Assembly (NCBI GenBank): GCA_964589765.1
Contig: CAZPUM010000020.1
Coordinates: 1-21,397 of the forward strand
Direction of reading: 5' to 3'
Length of the DNA stretch: 21,397 bases
DNA from: UBA525 sp964589765
Lineage (GTDB): Archaea; Nanobdellota; Nanobdellia; Woesearchaeales; UBA525
Of the stretch, positions 1 to 5,921 are shown piece by piece. Below the pieces are notes generated by a model. It was not told where the DNA came from. It saw only the letters and a program-made list of their open reading frames with translations, and made no database searches. The position numbers were made by a program, and so were the translations under genes. Position 1 is the first letter of the stretch. Every line of letters starts with the position of its first letter.

Positions 1-1
1 A

Positions 2-97
2 TATCACGTTATAGGCGCCGTAGAACTCGTGTTTGGGCGTTTGGCAGTTGAGCCGGTTTCTGGGTTTTATAAAAATTATACCCTCCTATCTATTTAG
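2..97 (+). CDS. Possible C-terminal end of a plus-strand gene cut by the window edge
   Basis: Frame 2 is open from the window edge to a TAG at 95-97 and reads as about 31 plausible residues ending GFYKNYTLLSI. Frame 1 is also open, to TGA at 49-51, but gives an Arg-rich tail (RYRRRRTRVW). The first 60 bases are clearly more GC-rich than the AT-rich sequence after them, which fits coding sequence ending here. A T-rich stretch follows at about 98-118 and could end transcription. Which frame is real, or whether either is, cannot be decided from this fragment. No family is recognised. Confidence 0.3.
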   Translation, partial: YHVIGAVELVFGRLAVEPVSGFYKNYTLLSI

Positions 98-120
98 TAT
101 ATTTTGTTTTTTAAAAATTC

Positions 121-136
121 AAAAGGCTTATATAGA
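121..136 (+). promoter_or_regulatory. Archaeal BRE/TATA promoter of the ribbon-helix-helix gene
   Basis: The sequence AAAAGGCTTATATAG is an A-rich BRE-like stretch followed by a TATA box. It lies about 35 bases before the ATG at 167. With the usual archaeal TATA-to-start distance of about 25 bases, transcription would begin near 155-158, just at the GAAGGTGAT ribosome binding site (154-162), so the leader would be very short. This is one of the clearest archaeal signals in the window. Confidence 0.6.
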
Positions 137-166
137 TGCGCCGTTCTTGATTAGAAGGTGATTGAA

Positions 167-343
167 ATGGTAGAGTATAGAATGAAAGCCAGCGATTTTA
201 CAATGATAAGACTTAGTAAGAAAACACATTCATTATTGTCAAGGATTAAGGCAGATAAGAGACTTAGAACTCTTGAAGACGCCATAGTTTACTTGTATAA
301 TGATAGAAATAGGTTGACTTCTGAGGCAAGTAAGCATAGTTGA
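167..343 (+). CDS. Small ribbon-helix-helix DNA-binding protein
   Basis: A 58-residue basic protein. The segment FTMIRLSKKTHSLLSRIK has the pattern of a ribbon-helix-helix beta strand leading into helix 1, and LRTLEDAIVYLYND fits helix 2. Such proteins bind operator DNA as dimers and are very common in archaeal viruses and plasmids. I chose the ATG at 167 over the GTG at 158 because the GTG lies inside the GAAGGTGAT ribosome binding site. It is the only convincing complete plus-strand gene and has its own TATA promoter. It converges on the long minus-strand array. A role in controlling the divergent/convergent boundary is inferred; the target is unknown. Confidence 0.75.
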   Translation: MVEYRMKASDFTMIRLSKKTHSLLSRIKADKRLRTLEDAIVYLYNDRNRLTSEASKHS

Positions 344-351
344 TTGAAAAG

Positions 352-418
352 GTCAAGGGTAGGCGACATCTGTCTTACGACAACCTGTCATTGCAACCAC
401 TGCATAACCACCCTTGAC
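352..418. repeat. Perfect 9-bp inverted repeat closing a 67-base structured interval
   Basis: GTCAAGGGT (352-360) is exactly complementary to ACCCTTGAC (410-418). After one bulged A, two further G-C pairs can form (362-363 with 408-409). Inside there is a small TGTC-TTAC-GACA hairpin at 371-382. It lies between the convergent genes ending at 343 and 451. It could be a bidirectional terminator structure, a small structured RNA or a protein-binding site. It has no T-loop consensus, so it is not a tRNA. Confidence 0.5.
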
Positions 419-450
419 AACATAACAAATCGGTTGGAGTATTTAAGACT

Positions 451-684
451 TTATCTTGTTTCTGTTGGTTTGAGATAGTCGTTCAGCCACTTTGAATGTT
501 CTTCTATCCTTCTGACCAAATCAGAACTTCTGTCAATTTCTTTGAGATCTATTTCTTTCATTAGATGTAGTTGAAACTGATATTTCTGCACATAAGGGAT
601 TTTCTGCTCTTCCGTTATGCAAGTCGTTATTCTGTGTCTGAATTCACAAATTGCGTTATCATAATGTTGCCAACTAGGATTCAT
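451..684 (-). CDS. Hypothetical protein, 77 aa
   Basis: Not recognised. A mostly helical, charged protein (segment LMKEIDLKEIDRSSDLVRRI) with two cysteines and no membrane segment. Its ATG overlaps the stop of the upstream 56-aa gene (ATGA), and GGAGGAGAAAAA just before it is a strong ribosome binding site, so it is translated as part of the minus-strand array. It appears to be the last gene of that array at the left end, facing the inverted repeat at 352-418. Confidence 0.65.
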   Translation of the reverse strand: MNPSWQHYDNAICEFRHRITTCITEEQKIPYVQKYQFQLHLMKEIDLKEIDRSSDLVRRIEEHSKWLNDYLKPTETR

Positions 685-851
685 TTTTTCTCCTCCAATC
701 TAAGCGCTGCTAAGTCTAAACCCTGCATTTCATTGCGCAAAGACCTGAGTTGTTTGTTTAAGTTTTCTCTTCTATAAACGAGACTCATTTCTTCCCGAAT
801 CATTTTCTTACGTTGCTCCATATACCTTTTTGCCGTTAGTTTGTGTGCCAT
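681..851 (-). CDS. Small coiled-coil-like protein, 56 aa
   Basis: Reading from the ATG at 851 gives a highly charged, helix-forming protein beginning MAHKLTAKRYMEQRKKMI and ending RLEEKK. It has regularly spaced Leu, Met and Ile residues as in a short coiled coil. An AGGTAGAAGAGA purine-rich stretch precedes the start. The stop overlaps the ATG of the following gene (ATGA). No family is recognised; a structural or oligomerising adaptor role is only a guess. Confidence 0.6.
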   Translation of the reverse strand: MAHKLTAKRYMEQRKKMIREEMSLVYRRENLNKQLRSLRNEMQGLDLAALRLEEKK

Positions 852-866
852 TCTCTTCTACCTTTC

Positions 867-1013
867 TTACTTTTGTCGCACCATATTATGGATTATCTCA
901 TCAAAAGTTTTGGCTTTGGTTTTGGCCTTTACTAGCGCAAGTTTTTGCCAAGTGTCTTCTTTCAACCGCACAGTTTTGTAGATTTTTATTTCACTTTTAT
1001 CTGAATTTCTCAT
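867..1013 (-). CDS. Ribbon-helix-helix protein, 48 aa
   Basis: Preceded by a near-perfect ribosome binding site (GAGGAGGTTT ATG). The core IYKTVRLKEDTWQKLALVK followed by AKTFDEIIHNMV has the strand-helix-helix pattern of Arc/MetJ-type regulators, as seen in many archaeal CopG-like proteins. The ATG at 1013 lies inside the end of the zincin gene (stop at 997-999), so the two are translated together. It probably represses transcription of nearby genes or acts as an antitoxin-like protein. No toxin partner is evident. Confidence 0.65.
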   Translation of the reverse strand: MRNSDKSEIKIYKTVRLKEDTWQKLALVKAKTKAKTFDEIIHNMVRQK

Positions 1014-1596
1014 AAACCTCCTCCATAAATTTCAATCTGTTGTCGCTTAAGTATTTTTCATAGCCTAATGCGTATAATTCAAAAGACTCGGCGAAATCTT
1101 CTTCTTTTGATGTTGATGCATATTCGGTAGGATGATTACCACTTTGGTATATTGTTTTGTAGTTTTCTCTATCTACTCTGCCCAAGTGGAAGAACCAAAT
1201 GTGGTGGCCCAGTTCGTGAGCTAAGACTTCTTGAGTGGCACTGTCTTTCAGAACTATCACTCTTATGGCAGGACTGTATGAGCCTATGCTTTTAGGATTT
1301 GTCAGTTTTGAAGGTAAGATGTTGTTGCTTCTGAATATGAAGTTAACTCCTTCGAACATAGATTCTTTTAAGATTAATTGGTTTGTCAGACTTGCATCTT
1401 CAGTTGAAAGGGTGGGTAAGTTTGCCGGAAGAAAAGTCAGCGTTAGGAATGTAAGCCCCAACACGACGCCCATTGCATTGATTATGTGTAAGGGAATTTT
1501 CAGTAATCCGAAATCTTTTGATAGCATGCGCACATATGTTACGAAAGGAATCATTACCAACAGAACTGCCAGAGCAGTTATCAATAAATCAATCAT
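997..1596 (-). CDS. Membrane-anchored zinc metallopeptidase (zincin)
   Basis: 199 residues. Two hydrophobic segments at the N-terminus (about 1-20 and 36-57) anchor the protein, followed by a soluble domain. The zinc motif HELGHH is at about 127-132, and KEEDFAESF about 33 residues later supplies a likely third glutamate ligand, an arrangement typical of small zincin peptidases. The active site would face whichever side the C-terminal domain occupies; topology is not settled by the sequence. It overlaps the downstream ribbon-helix-helix gene, and its start lies within the end of the HIRAN gene. Substrate unknown. It is one of three candidate membrane proteases within 6 kb. Confidence 0.75.
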   Translation of the reverse strand: MIDLLITALAVLLVMIPFVTYVRMLSKDFGLLKIPLHIINAMGVVLGLTFLTLTFLPANLPTLSTEDASLTNQLILKESMFEGVNFIFRSNNILPSKLTNPKSIGSYSPAIRVIVLKDSATQEVLAHELGHHIWFFHLGRVDRENYKTIYQSGNHPTEYASTSKEEDFAESFELYALGYEKYLSDNRLKFMEEVYEKFR

Positions 1597-1936
1597 ATTT
1601 GGCTCGCTCCTCTTTAGTTGCTGTTATTTTTACATTACAACCCATAGATTTAGAATCATCTCCTGTGATTTGCTCAACTTCTAAGCTGTAGTGCCAACCC
1701 ATGTTTTTTTGGGTATTTAAGTCACTCGCAAGCTGTTTCTTTAAGTAGCCCAGAGGTTTTGTTAACTGTTCATCTGCGTAAACTTTCATTGCGTTAGGGT
1801 CAAAAGGATTATCTTTTTCATGATGGAAGAACAGTTTCTGGTTAGGTTGCAATTGTTTGATGTTCAACTGTCTATCTCCGTGTTCTCCTTCATCTTTGAA
1901 TGTTACTCCTACTAACTTTGTTCTCATCTCAGCCAT
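1589..1936 (-). CDS. Stand-alone HIRAN-domain protein
   Basis: 115 residues. The layout matches a HIRAN domain: an LVGVTF strand near the start, then LQPNQKLFFHHEKDNPFDPNA, and a later LGYLKKQLASDL segment. HIRAN domains bind 3'-OH DNA ends or stalled-fork structures. They occur fused to SWI2/SNF2 ATPases such as HLTF and also alone in prokaryotes and phages. Here it is alone. The start has AGAGGTAACTGT before the ATG. Recognition of DNA ends would be consistent with the end-joining genes near 14-17 kb, but they are far apart and the link is speculative. Confidence 0.75.
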   Translation of the reverse strand: MAEMRTKLVGVTFKDEGEHGDRQLNIKQLQPNQKLFFHHEKDNPFDPNAMKVYADEQLTKPLGYLKKQLASDLNTQKNMGWHYSLEVEQITGDDSKSMGCNVKITATKEERAKYD

Positions 1937-1961
1937 ACAGTTACCTCTTGCTTGCTCCTTG

Positions 1962-2180
1962 CTATCTTTTATATAAATTAGGCATTTTCACTTTCTTGTC
2001 TTTGTCCTCGTTTCTCTTTTTGCCCGTTAGCTCTTCTACTAACTTTTCTGTCTTGAGTTTGTCATCTAACCTTAGTATGAACCTGACATATTTGAAGTCC
2101 AAAATTATGGCTCTTTGTCCTGATGCGTCTGTTTCTACGCTGATATCTATTGCTTTACTTATTTGGTAGTCAAACGCCAT
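1962..2180 (-). CDS. Hypothetical protein, 72 aa
   Basis: Not recognised. The first half (MAFDYQISKAIDISVET onward) has alternating polar and hydrophobic residues that suggest beta strands. The last 25 residues are very basic (GKKRNEDKDKKVKMP). Its start overlaps the end of the zinc-finger gene upstream by 11 bases, so the two are probably co-translated. The basic tail suggests nucleic-acid contact, but nothing more can be said. Confidence 0.6.
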   Translation of the reverse strand: MAFDYQISKAIDISVETDASGQRAIILDFKYVRFILRLDDKLKTEKLVEELTGKKRNEDKDKKVKMPNLYKR

Positions 2181-2535
2181 TTTCTTTTTCCTCTTTTTTC
2201 ATCTTTCCAGGACAACCATATGTAAAACTATGATAATTGTGATATGCTTTCAGATCGTTTTTGTAGAAAAACTCCTGTCCACAATTTTTACATTTGCGAC
2301 AAAAATAGTTAGGACGGTTTTTTGTCCTCGTAGGAGGTCCAAGGTCGTGCTCACGCGACATATTTTTTGAGACCTCATTTAATAGTTCTTCTTGTCCTTG
2401 CACTTTCCACAACACTCTTTTTTTAGGATCGCACTCATGGTCTTGTTCCCAAATGGTTTTATTTCTATTATCGATAACTTTGTAGACAGGCTCACCACAT
2501 TCTTTACAATATCTGCGAATAGATCTTGCTACCAT
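2170..2535 (-). CDS. Zinc-ribbon/zinc-finger protein, 121 aa
   Basis: Two metal-binding clusters are visible: CKECG with a later HEC near the N-terminus (about 10-36), and CRKCKNCGQEFFYKNDLKAYH with H and C after it near 79-108. The second resembles a C2H2 finger preceded by an extra Cys pair. This indicates a DNA- or RNA-binding or protein-adaptor function. The start is poorly served by a ribosome binding site, so translation may depend on coupling from upstream. Specific family not recognised. Confidence 0.65.
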   Translation of the reverse strand: MVARSIRRYCKECGEPVYKVIDNRNKTIWEQDHECDPKKRVLWKVQGQEELLNEVSKNMSREHDLGPPTRTKNRPNYFCRKCKNCGQEFFYKNDLKAYHNYHSFTYGCPGKMKKEEKENGV

Positions 2536-2542
2536 TTTGCGT

Positions 2543-2782
2543 TTACCATTGTCTCATTATTCCATCATCATCGTAGTATAAATTTTCTTGCCCTGTTTCT
2601 CTCATCCACTCCAAGTATTGGGCTTTATCTGGATTCAACCGCCTTATTTGTTCTATGTAAGCAATCCACTCAATGAGTTCACGCTCTTCTTTATCGACTT
2701 TTTTTGCGAGTTTCCAAGCTGCAAAACCGATTCCAAACAGAGATGTTGCCACTATTATCCAAAATAATACAGGCATTATCAT
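2543..2782 (-). CDS. Single-pass membrane protein with acidic soluble tail
   Basis: 79 residues. One N-terminal hydrophobic helix (PVLFWIIVATSLFGIGFAAW) is followed by a charged region rich in Glu, Asp and Arg and ending in DDDGIMRQW. It follows the 45-aa membrane protein's neighbour region with only a few bases between genes. It belongs to the run of tiny membrane proteins at 2.5-5.6 kb. Function unknown; members of such runs in archaeal viruses are often virion-membrane or egress proteins, which is inference only. Confidence 0.6.
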   Translation of the reverse strand: MIMPVLFWIIVATSLFGIGFAAWKLAKKVDKEERELIEWIAYIEQIRRLNPDKAQYLEWMRETGQENLYYDDDGIMRQW

Positions 2783-2788
2783 TCAACT

Positions 2789-2926
2789 CTATTTTTTATC
2801 TTTATTCCTGCCGGTGATTTTCTTCCAAAGTTCAGGTTTGCTCATCATTAAGTAAACTAAACCTAGTGCTAGTGCTATTAAAATCAAAACTACTTTTCCT
2901 GGCCACGAAAGTGGAAAAATTACCAT
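2789..2926 (-). CDS. Small single-pass membrane protein, 45 aa
   Basis: Starts at the ATG at 2926 after a good ribosome binding site (CGGAGGACAGCAAA). The protein has one transmembrane helix (VVLILIALALGLVYLMM) and a short basic tail (ITGRNKDKK). A candidate archaeal promoter lies 50-80 bases upstream (2979-3005), so this may be the first gene of a transcript. Not recognised. Confidence 0.55.
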   Translation of the reverse strand: MVIFPLSWPGKVVLILIALALGLVYLMMSKPELWKKITGRNKDKK

Positions 2927-2978
2927 TTTGCTGTCCTCCGTTGTTCTTATGTTGTTGTATATTGTGCGTATGTGTGTT

Positions 2979-3005
2979 GTATATATTTCTCAAATTTATA
3001 AATGT
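2979..3005 (-). promoter_or_regulatory. Candidate archaeal TATA promoter
   Basis: The minus strand carries TTTATAAAT (2995-3003) and AAATATATAC (about 2979-2988) in a gene-free, very AT-rich gap between the stop at 3006 and the gene starting at 2926. Either box could place a start site 30-50 bases before the ATG. It would restart transcription for the genes from 2926 leftwards. Confidence 0.45.
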
Positions 3006-3182
3006 TTACCTTCTTTTGAGCATAAACAACACATATACGGCTCCTATTAATAAAGCAACCATTATGATTGCCCAAGTTCCTTTCTGCCAGAGCCAAAGTC
3101 CTGCTACTAACGAGAAAAGTATCCCCATCGTTACTCCAAATTCTCCTGCATCTGCTTTGAGTTCATCTAATAAAGCCATCAT
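3006..3182 (-). CDS. Two-helix membrane protein, 58 aa
   Basis: Starts at the tandem ATGATG (3182 or 3179), overlapping the stop of the upstream zinc protein. After an acidic N-terminus (LLDELKADAGEF) there are two hydrophobic helices (about 19-34 and 37-54, the second WAIIMVALLIGAVYVLF), then a basic end LKRR. The size and hairpin shape resemble holin-like or virion-membrane proteins, but no motif proves this. AT-rich promoter sequence follows its stop. Confidence 0.55.
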   Translation of the reverse strand: MMALLDELKADAGEFGVTMGILFSLVAGLWLWQKGTWAIIMVALLIGAVYVLFMLKRR

Positions 3183-3415
3183 ATCTCCTCTTTGTGTCCT
3201 TTCCTCGCTCGTCCTGTGTTTTTATATCTGGGATTCGGAAAGTGCGGGCCCTTTGCGTGTTGTCCACAAACAATACATTCCGAGTCCTCCCAATACTGGT
3301 TGTGTGCTTTCTTTGTTTGTTGTTCAGCTCTGTGCCAGTGCACTCCTTTCTTTATGAGTTGTTCATATTGTGTCTGCATGATGTGGTCTTGAAATCTTTT
3401 TTTGTAAATCTTCAT
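3179..3415 (-). CDS. Small zinc-binding protein, 78 aa
   Basis: Begins at the ATG at 3415, which overlaps the stop of the presenilin-like gene (ATGA); an ATG 12 bases upstream is possible. The central ECIVCGQHAKGPHFP contains CxxC with following His residues. It resembles an HNH-like or treble-clef zinc knuckle, but an HNH nuclease signature is not complete. The rest is basic and helical. It lies between membrane-protein genes and is linked to them by overlap. Function unknown. Confidence 0.6.
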   Translation of the reverse strand: MKIYKKRFQDHIMQTQYEQLIKKGVHWHRAEQQTKKAHNQYWEDSECIVCGQHAKGPHFPNPRYKNTGRARKGHKEEI

Positions 3416-4269
3416 TTGAGCACCCATTCATATCCGACTAAAATCACGAGCCAAACCACTGCCAATCCTATTAATGCACCTGCTAGTAGAAACGGAATAG
3501 CCGGATAAAATGCTTTCGGTTTGCTTTTTACGAACAATCCCGTTAGTGAACCAAACATCCCACCCATTATGATTAATGAAGCTCCCGGCCCCATATTGAA
3601 GAAAGCAGCACCCATCATTACGATAAAGAACACATCGCCACCACCAAGCATAGCATAGTGTCCTTCTTTCTTTTTAGGAATCGCAATGCCCGGAACTAGT
3701 TTTCGTTTGATGAAGAACATAGCCATTTCTACCATAGTTCCTGATTTCCAGACAGCCCACGCATCGTATATTGCTACTGATACTAGCAGTGCGAAAGCCA
3801 ACGCAATATTCATTCCTGTGCCTACAACGGCACCAGCCATTGCTAACGCAGTTATCATAACGAAGTTGGCCGGATACTCATGTTTTCTAACAAATTGCCA
3901 AGACCTCTGAGCGTTGATTATATAGAGTTTGAAAATCATTGCTAAGGCCCACGCAACACTCCATTGAACTGCAAACCGTGTCCAAGAAGGATCTGGCCAG
4001 AAAAGCTGAACTAACTTTGAACATAGAATGGCTAAACCTATTATGAATACCCATTCTACTACTTTAGGATTGAACTTTCTGATTCCGAACCACCATATTA
4101 CTGCACCACCCAGAATCATGCCCATAATTACAACGTATGCTGCCAATTCAGGCATTGCTGTTAAAGTTGCGTCACGTATTGCTGTGAAATGAGTAAAGAA
4201 CATTCCTAACATCATAGATAGAAAAGTCCAACCTAATATTTTTGCCGTTGTCTTTATATCGTGTTTCAT
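3412..4269 (-). CDS. Presenilin/signal-peptide-peptidase-like GxGD intramembrane aspartyl protease
   Basis: 285 residues with about eight or nine hydrophobic segments. The two catalytic motifs of the A22 family are present: YDAWAV in one helix (Asp of YD) and LGGGDVFF in the next (Asp of GxGD). A proline-rich YPAIPFLL sits where the family's PAL motif is expected, so PAL is altered. Archaeal homologues (PSH, DUF1119-like) cleave transmembrane segments inside the membrane. I chose the ATG at 4269, which overlaps the upstream stop, rather than a TTG at 4293. It is followed by an overlapping zinc-protein gene. Substrate unknown; neighbouring single-pass proteins are candidates. Confidence 0.8.
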   Translation of the reverse strand: MKHDIKTTAKILGWTFLSMMLGMFFTHFTAIRDATLTAMPELAAYVVIMGMILGGAVIWWFGIRKFNPKVVEWVFIIGLAILCSKLVQLFWPDPSWTRFAVQWSVAWALAMIFKLYIINAQRSWQFVRKHEYPANFVMITALAMAGAVVGTGMNIALAFALLVSVAIYDAWAVWKSGTMVEMAMFFIKRKLVPGIAIPKKKEGHYAMLGGGDVFFIVMMGAAFFNMGPGASLIIMGGMFGSLTGLFVKSKPKAFYPAIPFLLAGALIGLAVVWLVILVGYEWVLK

Positions 4270-4511
4270 CTTCTTACAGGTCTCAATATCCAACGAGATT
4301 CAGTATCTAAAGACATTTCAACTTCGCCTTTCTTAATGCCCATATTGGCATTTTCATTCATGCATTTTCTTGCAGCATCCAAGGCAATTCTGCTATCTAT
4401 TCGGTCATAACCATCAGCCATAAAAATCTGAGATACATAACCTCTTTCGTTCGTAACAAAGTAAGCAGGCAACTTTTTCTTGCCTCCATAAATTCTTATG
4501 TTGAGTTTCAT
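4266..4511 (-). CDS. Hypothetical protein, 81 aa
   Basis: Not recognised. A mixed alpha/beta soluble protein beginning MKLNIRIYGGKKKLPAYF, with a helix containing RIALDAARKC and a C-terminal strand-like segment ending in RPVRR. Both ends overlap neighbours by ATGA: the start with the 53-aa membrane gene and the stop with the presenilin-like gene. Tight coupling suggests it works with, or is dosed alongside, the protease. Confidence 0.65.
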   Translation of the reverse strand: MKLNIRIYGGKKKLPAYFVTNERGYVSQIFMADGYDRIDSRIALDAARKCMNENANMGIKKGEVEMSLDTESRWILRPVRR

Positions 4512-4669
4512 AGATTAATCACCAAGCCAGATACCCAATGTAAAAATACTGAGGCTAATATGATAACCAATATGAGAACAACCCAAGCGAGCCACTCTCT
4601 ATTCTCAGTCCAATACTTTTCTATCTTTGTCTTTTTTCTCTCATTTGTTTTTTTCATTTTTTTCATCAT
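4508..4669 (-). CDS. Small single-pass membrane protein, 53 aa
   Basis: Starts at tandem ATGATG (4669 or 4666) after AAGGTTGA. A basic cytoplasmic-type head (MKKMKKTNERKKTKIEKYW) is followed by one long hydrophobic helix (WLAWVVLILVIILASVFLHW). The positive-inside rule places the N-terminus in the cytoplasm. The stop overlaps the next ATG. A single-pass protein directly beside a presenilin-like gene could be its substrate or partner; this is inference. Confidence 0.6.
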   Translation of the reverse strand: MMKKMKKTNERKKTKIEKYWTENREWLAWVVLILVIILASVFLHWVSGLVINL

Positions 4670-4749
4670 TTCAACCTTAATACTCTACTCGCCATCCATA
4701 CTGAGACTGACATAATAGCCGACAATTTCTTTGATTCTTCGAATCTCAT
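4666..4749 (-). CDS. Possible 27-aa peptide linked by ATGA overlaps
   Basis: A very short frame starting at the ATG at 4749 overlaps the stop of the transporter gene, and its own stop overlaps the next start. The peptide (MRFEESKKLSAIMSV then VWMASRVLRLK) could be amphipathic. The double ATGA linkage, typical of this array, is the main support. A competing 22-codon frame begins at 4753. Chance cannot be excluded. Confidence 0.35.
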   Translation of the reverse strand: MRFEESKKLSAIMSVSVWMASRVLRLK

Positions 4750-5108
4750 ACATAAAATTTACCCCCGTATCCAATCAAAGCAACACCCAATATGATTGTG
4801 ACGGATCCTAAAATTATCCAACCATTTACTTGCTCCCCAAGATATTTCCAAGCAAGTAAGGCACTGAAAATATATGATAGAGCTATGACGGGATAGATTA
4901 TTGCCACCCTTCCACCTAGTTTGTAGCCTACTATGTTGATTATTACTGCTAAACCGTAAGTCAGTATGAACAGATAGAGCCACCAATTTGTTGCCAACGC
5001 AGGGAATGTCAGCACGAGTTTGTCACTGGCTTTGCGAAGTGCTATTTGCCCTATGCTTCCTAAAAATGCAGCCACAATCATTAATCCCATTATAGGTAGT
5101 TGATTCAT
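4746..5108 (-). CDS. Four-helix EamA/SMR-type small transporter (DMT superfamily)
   Basis: 120 residues with four hydrophobic helices and a Gly-rich pattern. SIGQIALRKASDKL in helix 1, YPVIALSYIFSALLAW in helix 3 and LGEQVNGWIILGSVTIILGV in the last part match half-length drug/metabolite transporters such as the SMR and ArnE/ArnF groups. These act as antiparallel dimers moving small or lipid-linked molecules. The conserved membrane Glu of classic SMR pumps is not evident near the start, so a drug-efflux role is not supported. Substrate unknown. An out-of-frame overlapping reading inside it is a shadow. Confidence 0.7.
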   Translation of the reverse strand: MNQLPIMGLMIVAAFLGSIGQIALRKASDKLVLTFPALATNWWLYLFILTYGLAVIINIVGYKLGGRVAIIYPVIALSYIFSALLAWKYLGEQVNGWIILGSVTIILGVALIGYGGKFYV

Positions 5109-5111
5109 CTT

Positions 5112-5294
5112 TTATTCCCTTTTGTCTCTTTCATTTAAGTAATGCCTGTCTAAATCTAGCCAAGTCATAAAATCTTCTTCTCCGTCGGCATAATAATCTT
5201 TTATTGAATCAACATATCTTGTATGTAATATCCTCAATTTCAGTATTGCATCTCTTGTTTCTAGCATTATGTCTCTTTCTTCTTCCTTCTTCAT
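5112..5294 (-). CDS. Hypothetical charged protein, 60 aa
   Basis: Not recognised. I place the start at the ATG at 5294 because GAGGACAGGAAA directly precedes it; a GTG at 5345 would give a longer overlap with the upstream gene and lacks such a site. The protein is helical, rich in Glu, Asp, Lys and Arg, with the segment FMTWLDLDRHYLNERD at the end. It lies between two membrane-protein genes. Confidence 0.55.
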   Translation of the reverse strand: MKKEEERDIMLETRDAILKLRILHTRYVDSIKDYYADGEEDFMTWLDLDRHYLNERDKRE

Positions 5295-5305
5295 TTTCCT
5301 GTCCT

Positions 5306-5554
5306 CTATCTTTTGTTGCCAAAATTTTTCTTTTTCAATAACCACGCCATAGCAATAGTTCCTGCACCAAGAAGAGTTGTTATTGTAGCAACTATGTCGA
5401 GTATGATTGCCACCAAAATAACTCCTCCTCCGAGCAATGCAACTATCTGCGGAATGTTAAGTTCTTTTTTCTGCTTTTGATTTACAGTCTCTTTTTCCTT
5501 TTTAGTCCAGGACTCAAAGGAAACGGACGACGCTTTTTTCTGCTTTTTAGCCAT
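5306..5554 (-). CDS. Two-helix membrane protein with basic head, 82 aa
   Basis: A basic, Lys-rich N-terminal third (MAKKQKKASS through KQKKELN) is followed by two hydrophobic stretches from about residue 34 to 73, IVALLGGGVILVAIILDIVA and ATITTLLGAGTIAMAWLL, and a KKKNFGNKR end. Both ends are positively charged, so both probably face the cytoplasm with a short external turn. GGAGAGAAAA precedes the ATG. No family recognised. Confidence 0.6.
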   Translation of the reverse strand: MAKKQKKASSVSFESWTKKEKETVNQKQKKELNIPQIVALLGGGVILVAIILDIVATITTLLGAGTIAMAWLLKKKNFGNKR

Positions 5555-5563
5555 TTTTCTCTC

Positions 5564-5788
5564 CTAATTTTTTTTCTCTTCTAACCAGTCCCGTAATTGA
5601 ATTTTTGCTTCTGTAGGCAAGCCACTAACTATCGATAACAAAGCATCTTCTACGCCGCGCCTATAACCTTGATAATATCTTAAATCAGAAGCAATTTTAT
5701 CTTTACATTCTAGACGCCCAGACACTTTAATTTTTAACGCGTTCAACACTTTTGCCGACTGCTTCACCAACAGTTCTTGTTCGTTCAT
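5564..5788 (-). CDS. Hypothetical protein, 74 aa
   Basis: Not recognised. A soluble helical protein starting MNEQELLVKQSAKVLNALK, with central DLRYYQGYRRGVEDALLSIV resembling the short helical segments of phage-type accessory proteins, ending in DWLEEKKN. The GGTGGTGT before the ATG is a usable ribosome binding site, placed just after the stop of the 41-aa gene. Confidence 0.6.
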   Translation of the reverse strand: MNEQELLVKQSAKVLNALKIKVSGRLECKDKIASDLRYYQGYRRGVEDALLSIVSGLPTEAKIQLRDWLEEKKN

Positions 5789-5795
5789 ACACCAC

Positions 5796-5921
5796 CTACT
5801 CCCGCCTGCGTTGTTTCAAGTTCAAGCCCCGTAGTATTATTTTAGCATCTTTGTGCATCATACCAAATTGAATCACTTCTTCAGGCGTTGCTCCATAGTA
5901 TACTTTCTTTTTTTTCTTCAT
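5796..5921 (-). CDS. Small basic protein, 41 aa, overlapping the HEPLH gene end
   Basis: Begins at the ATG at 5921 after GGGAGGATGGAAA, a strong site inside the last 40 bases of the upstream membrane-protease gene in another frame. The peptide is basic at both ends (MKKKKKVYYGATPEEVIQFG and NLKQRRRE). The good start signal within coding sequence supports it as a real small gene. Nucleic-acid or membrane-surface binding is possible; not recognised. Confidence 0.55.
   Translation of the reverse strand: MKKKKKVYYGATPEEVIQFGMMHKDAKIILRGLNLKQRRRE

Noticed and set aside
352..418. A tRNA gene
   Set aside because: The size and closing stem are suggestive, but there is no T-loop consensus, anticodon arm or discriminator pattern.
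1235..1684. Long plus-strand open frame opposite the zincin and HIRAN genes
   Set aside because: It is the antisense shadow of two genes with clear motifs and coupled starts, and has no ribosome binding site or promoter.
2866..3357. 163-codon plus-strand frame rich in Leu, Cys and Ser
   Set aside because: It runs antisense across three small genes and a promoter gap; its composition is what antisense reading of AT-rich membrane genes gives.
3412..4269. Type IV prepilin peptidase (PibD/FlaK), which also uses GxGD
   Set aside because: The first Asp lies in a YD helix followed by the presenilin-type spacing, and a proline-rich PAL-like segment is present; no pilin or archaellin genes are nearby.
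4746..5108. Classic EmrE-type multidrug pump
   Set aside because: The four-helix shape fits, but the essential membrane glutamate near the first helix is not seen, so a drug-efflux label is not supported.
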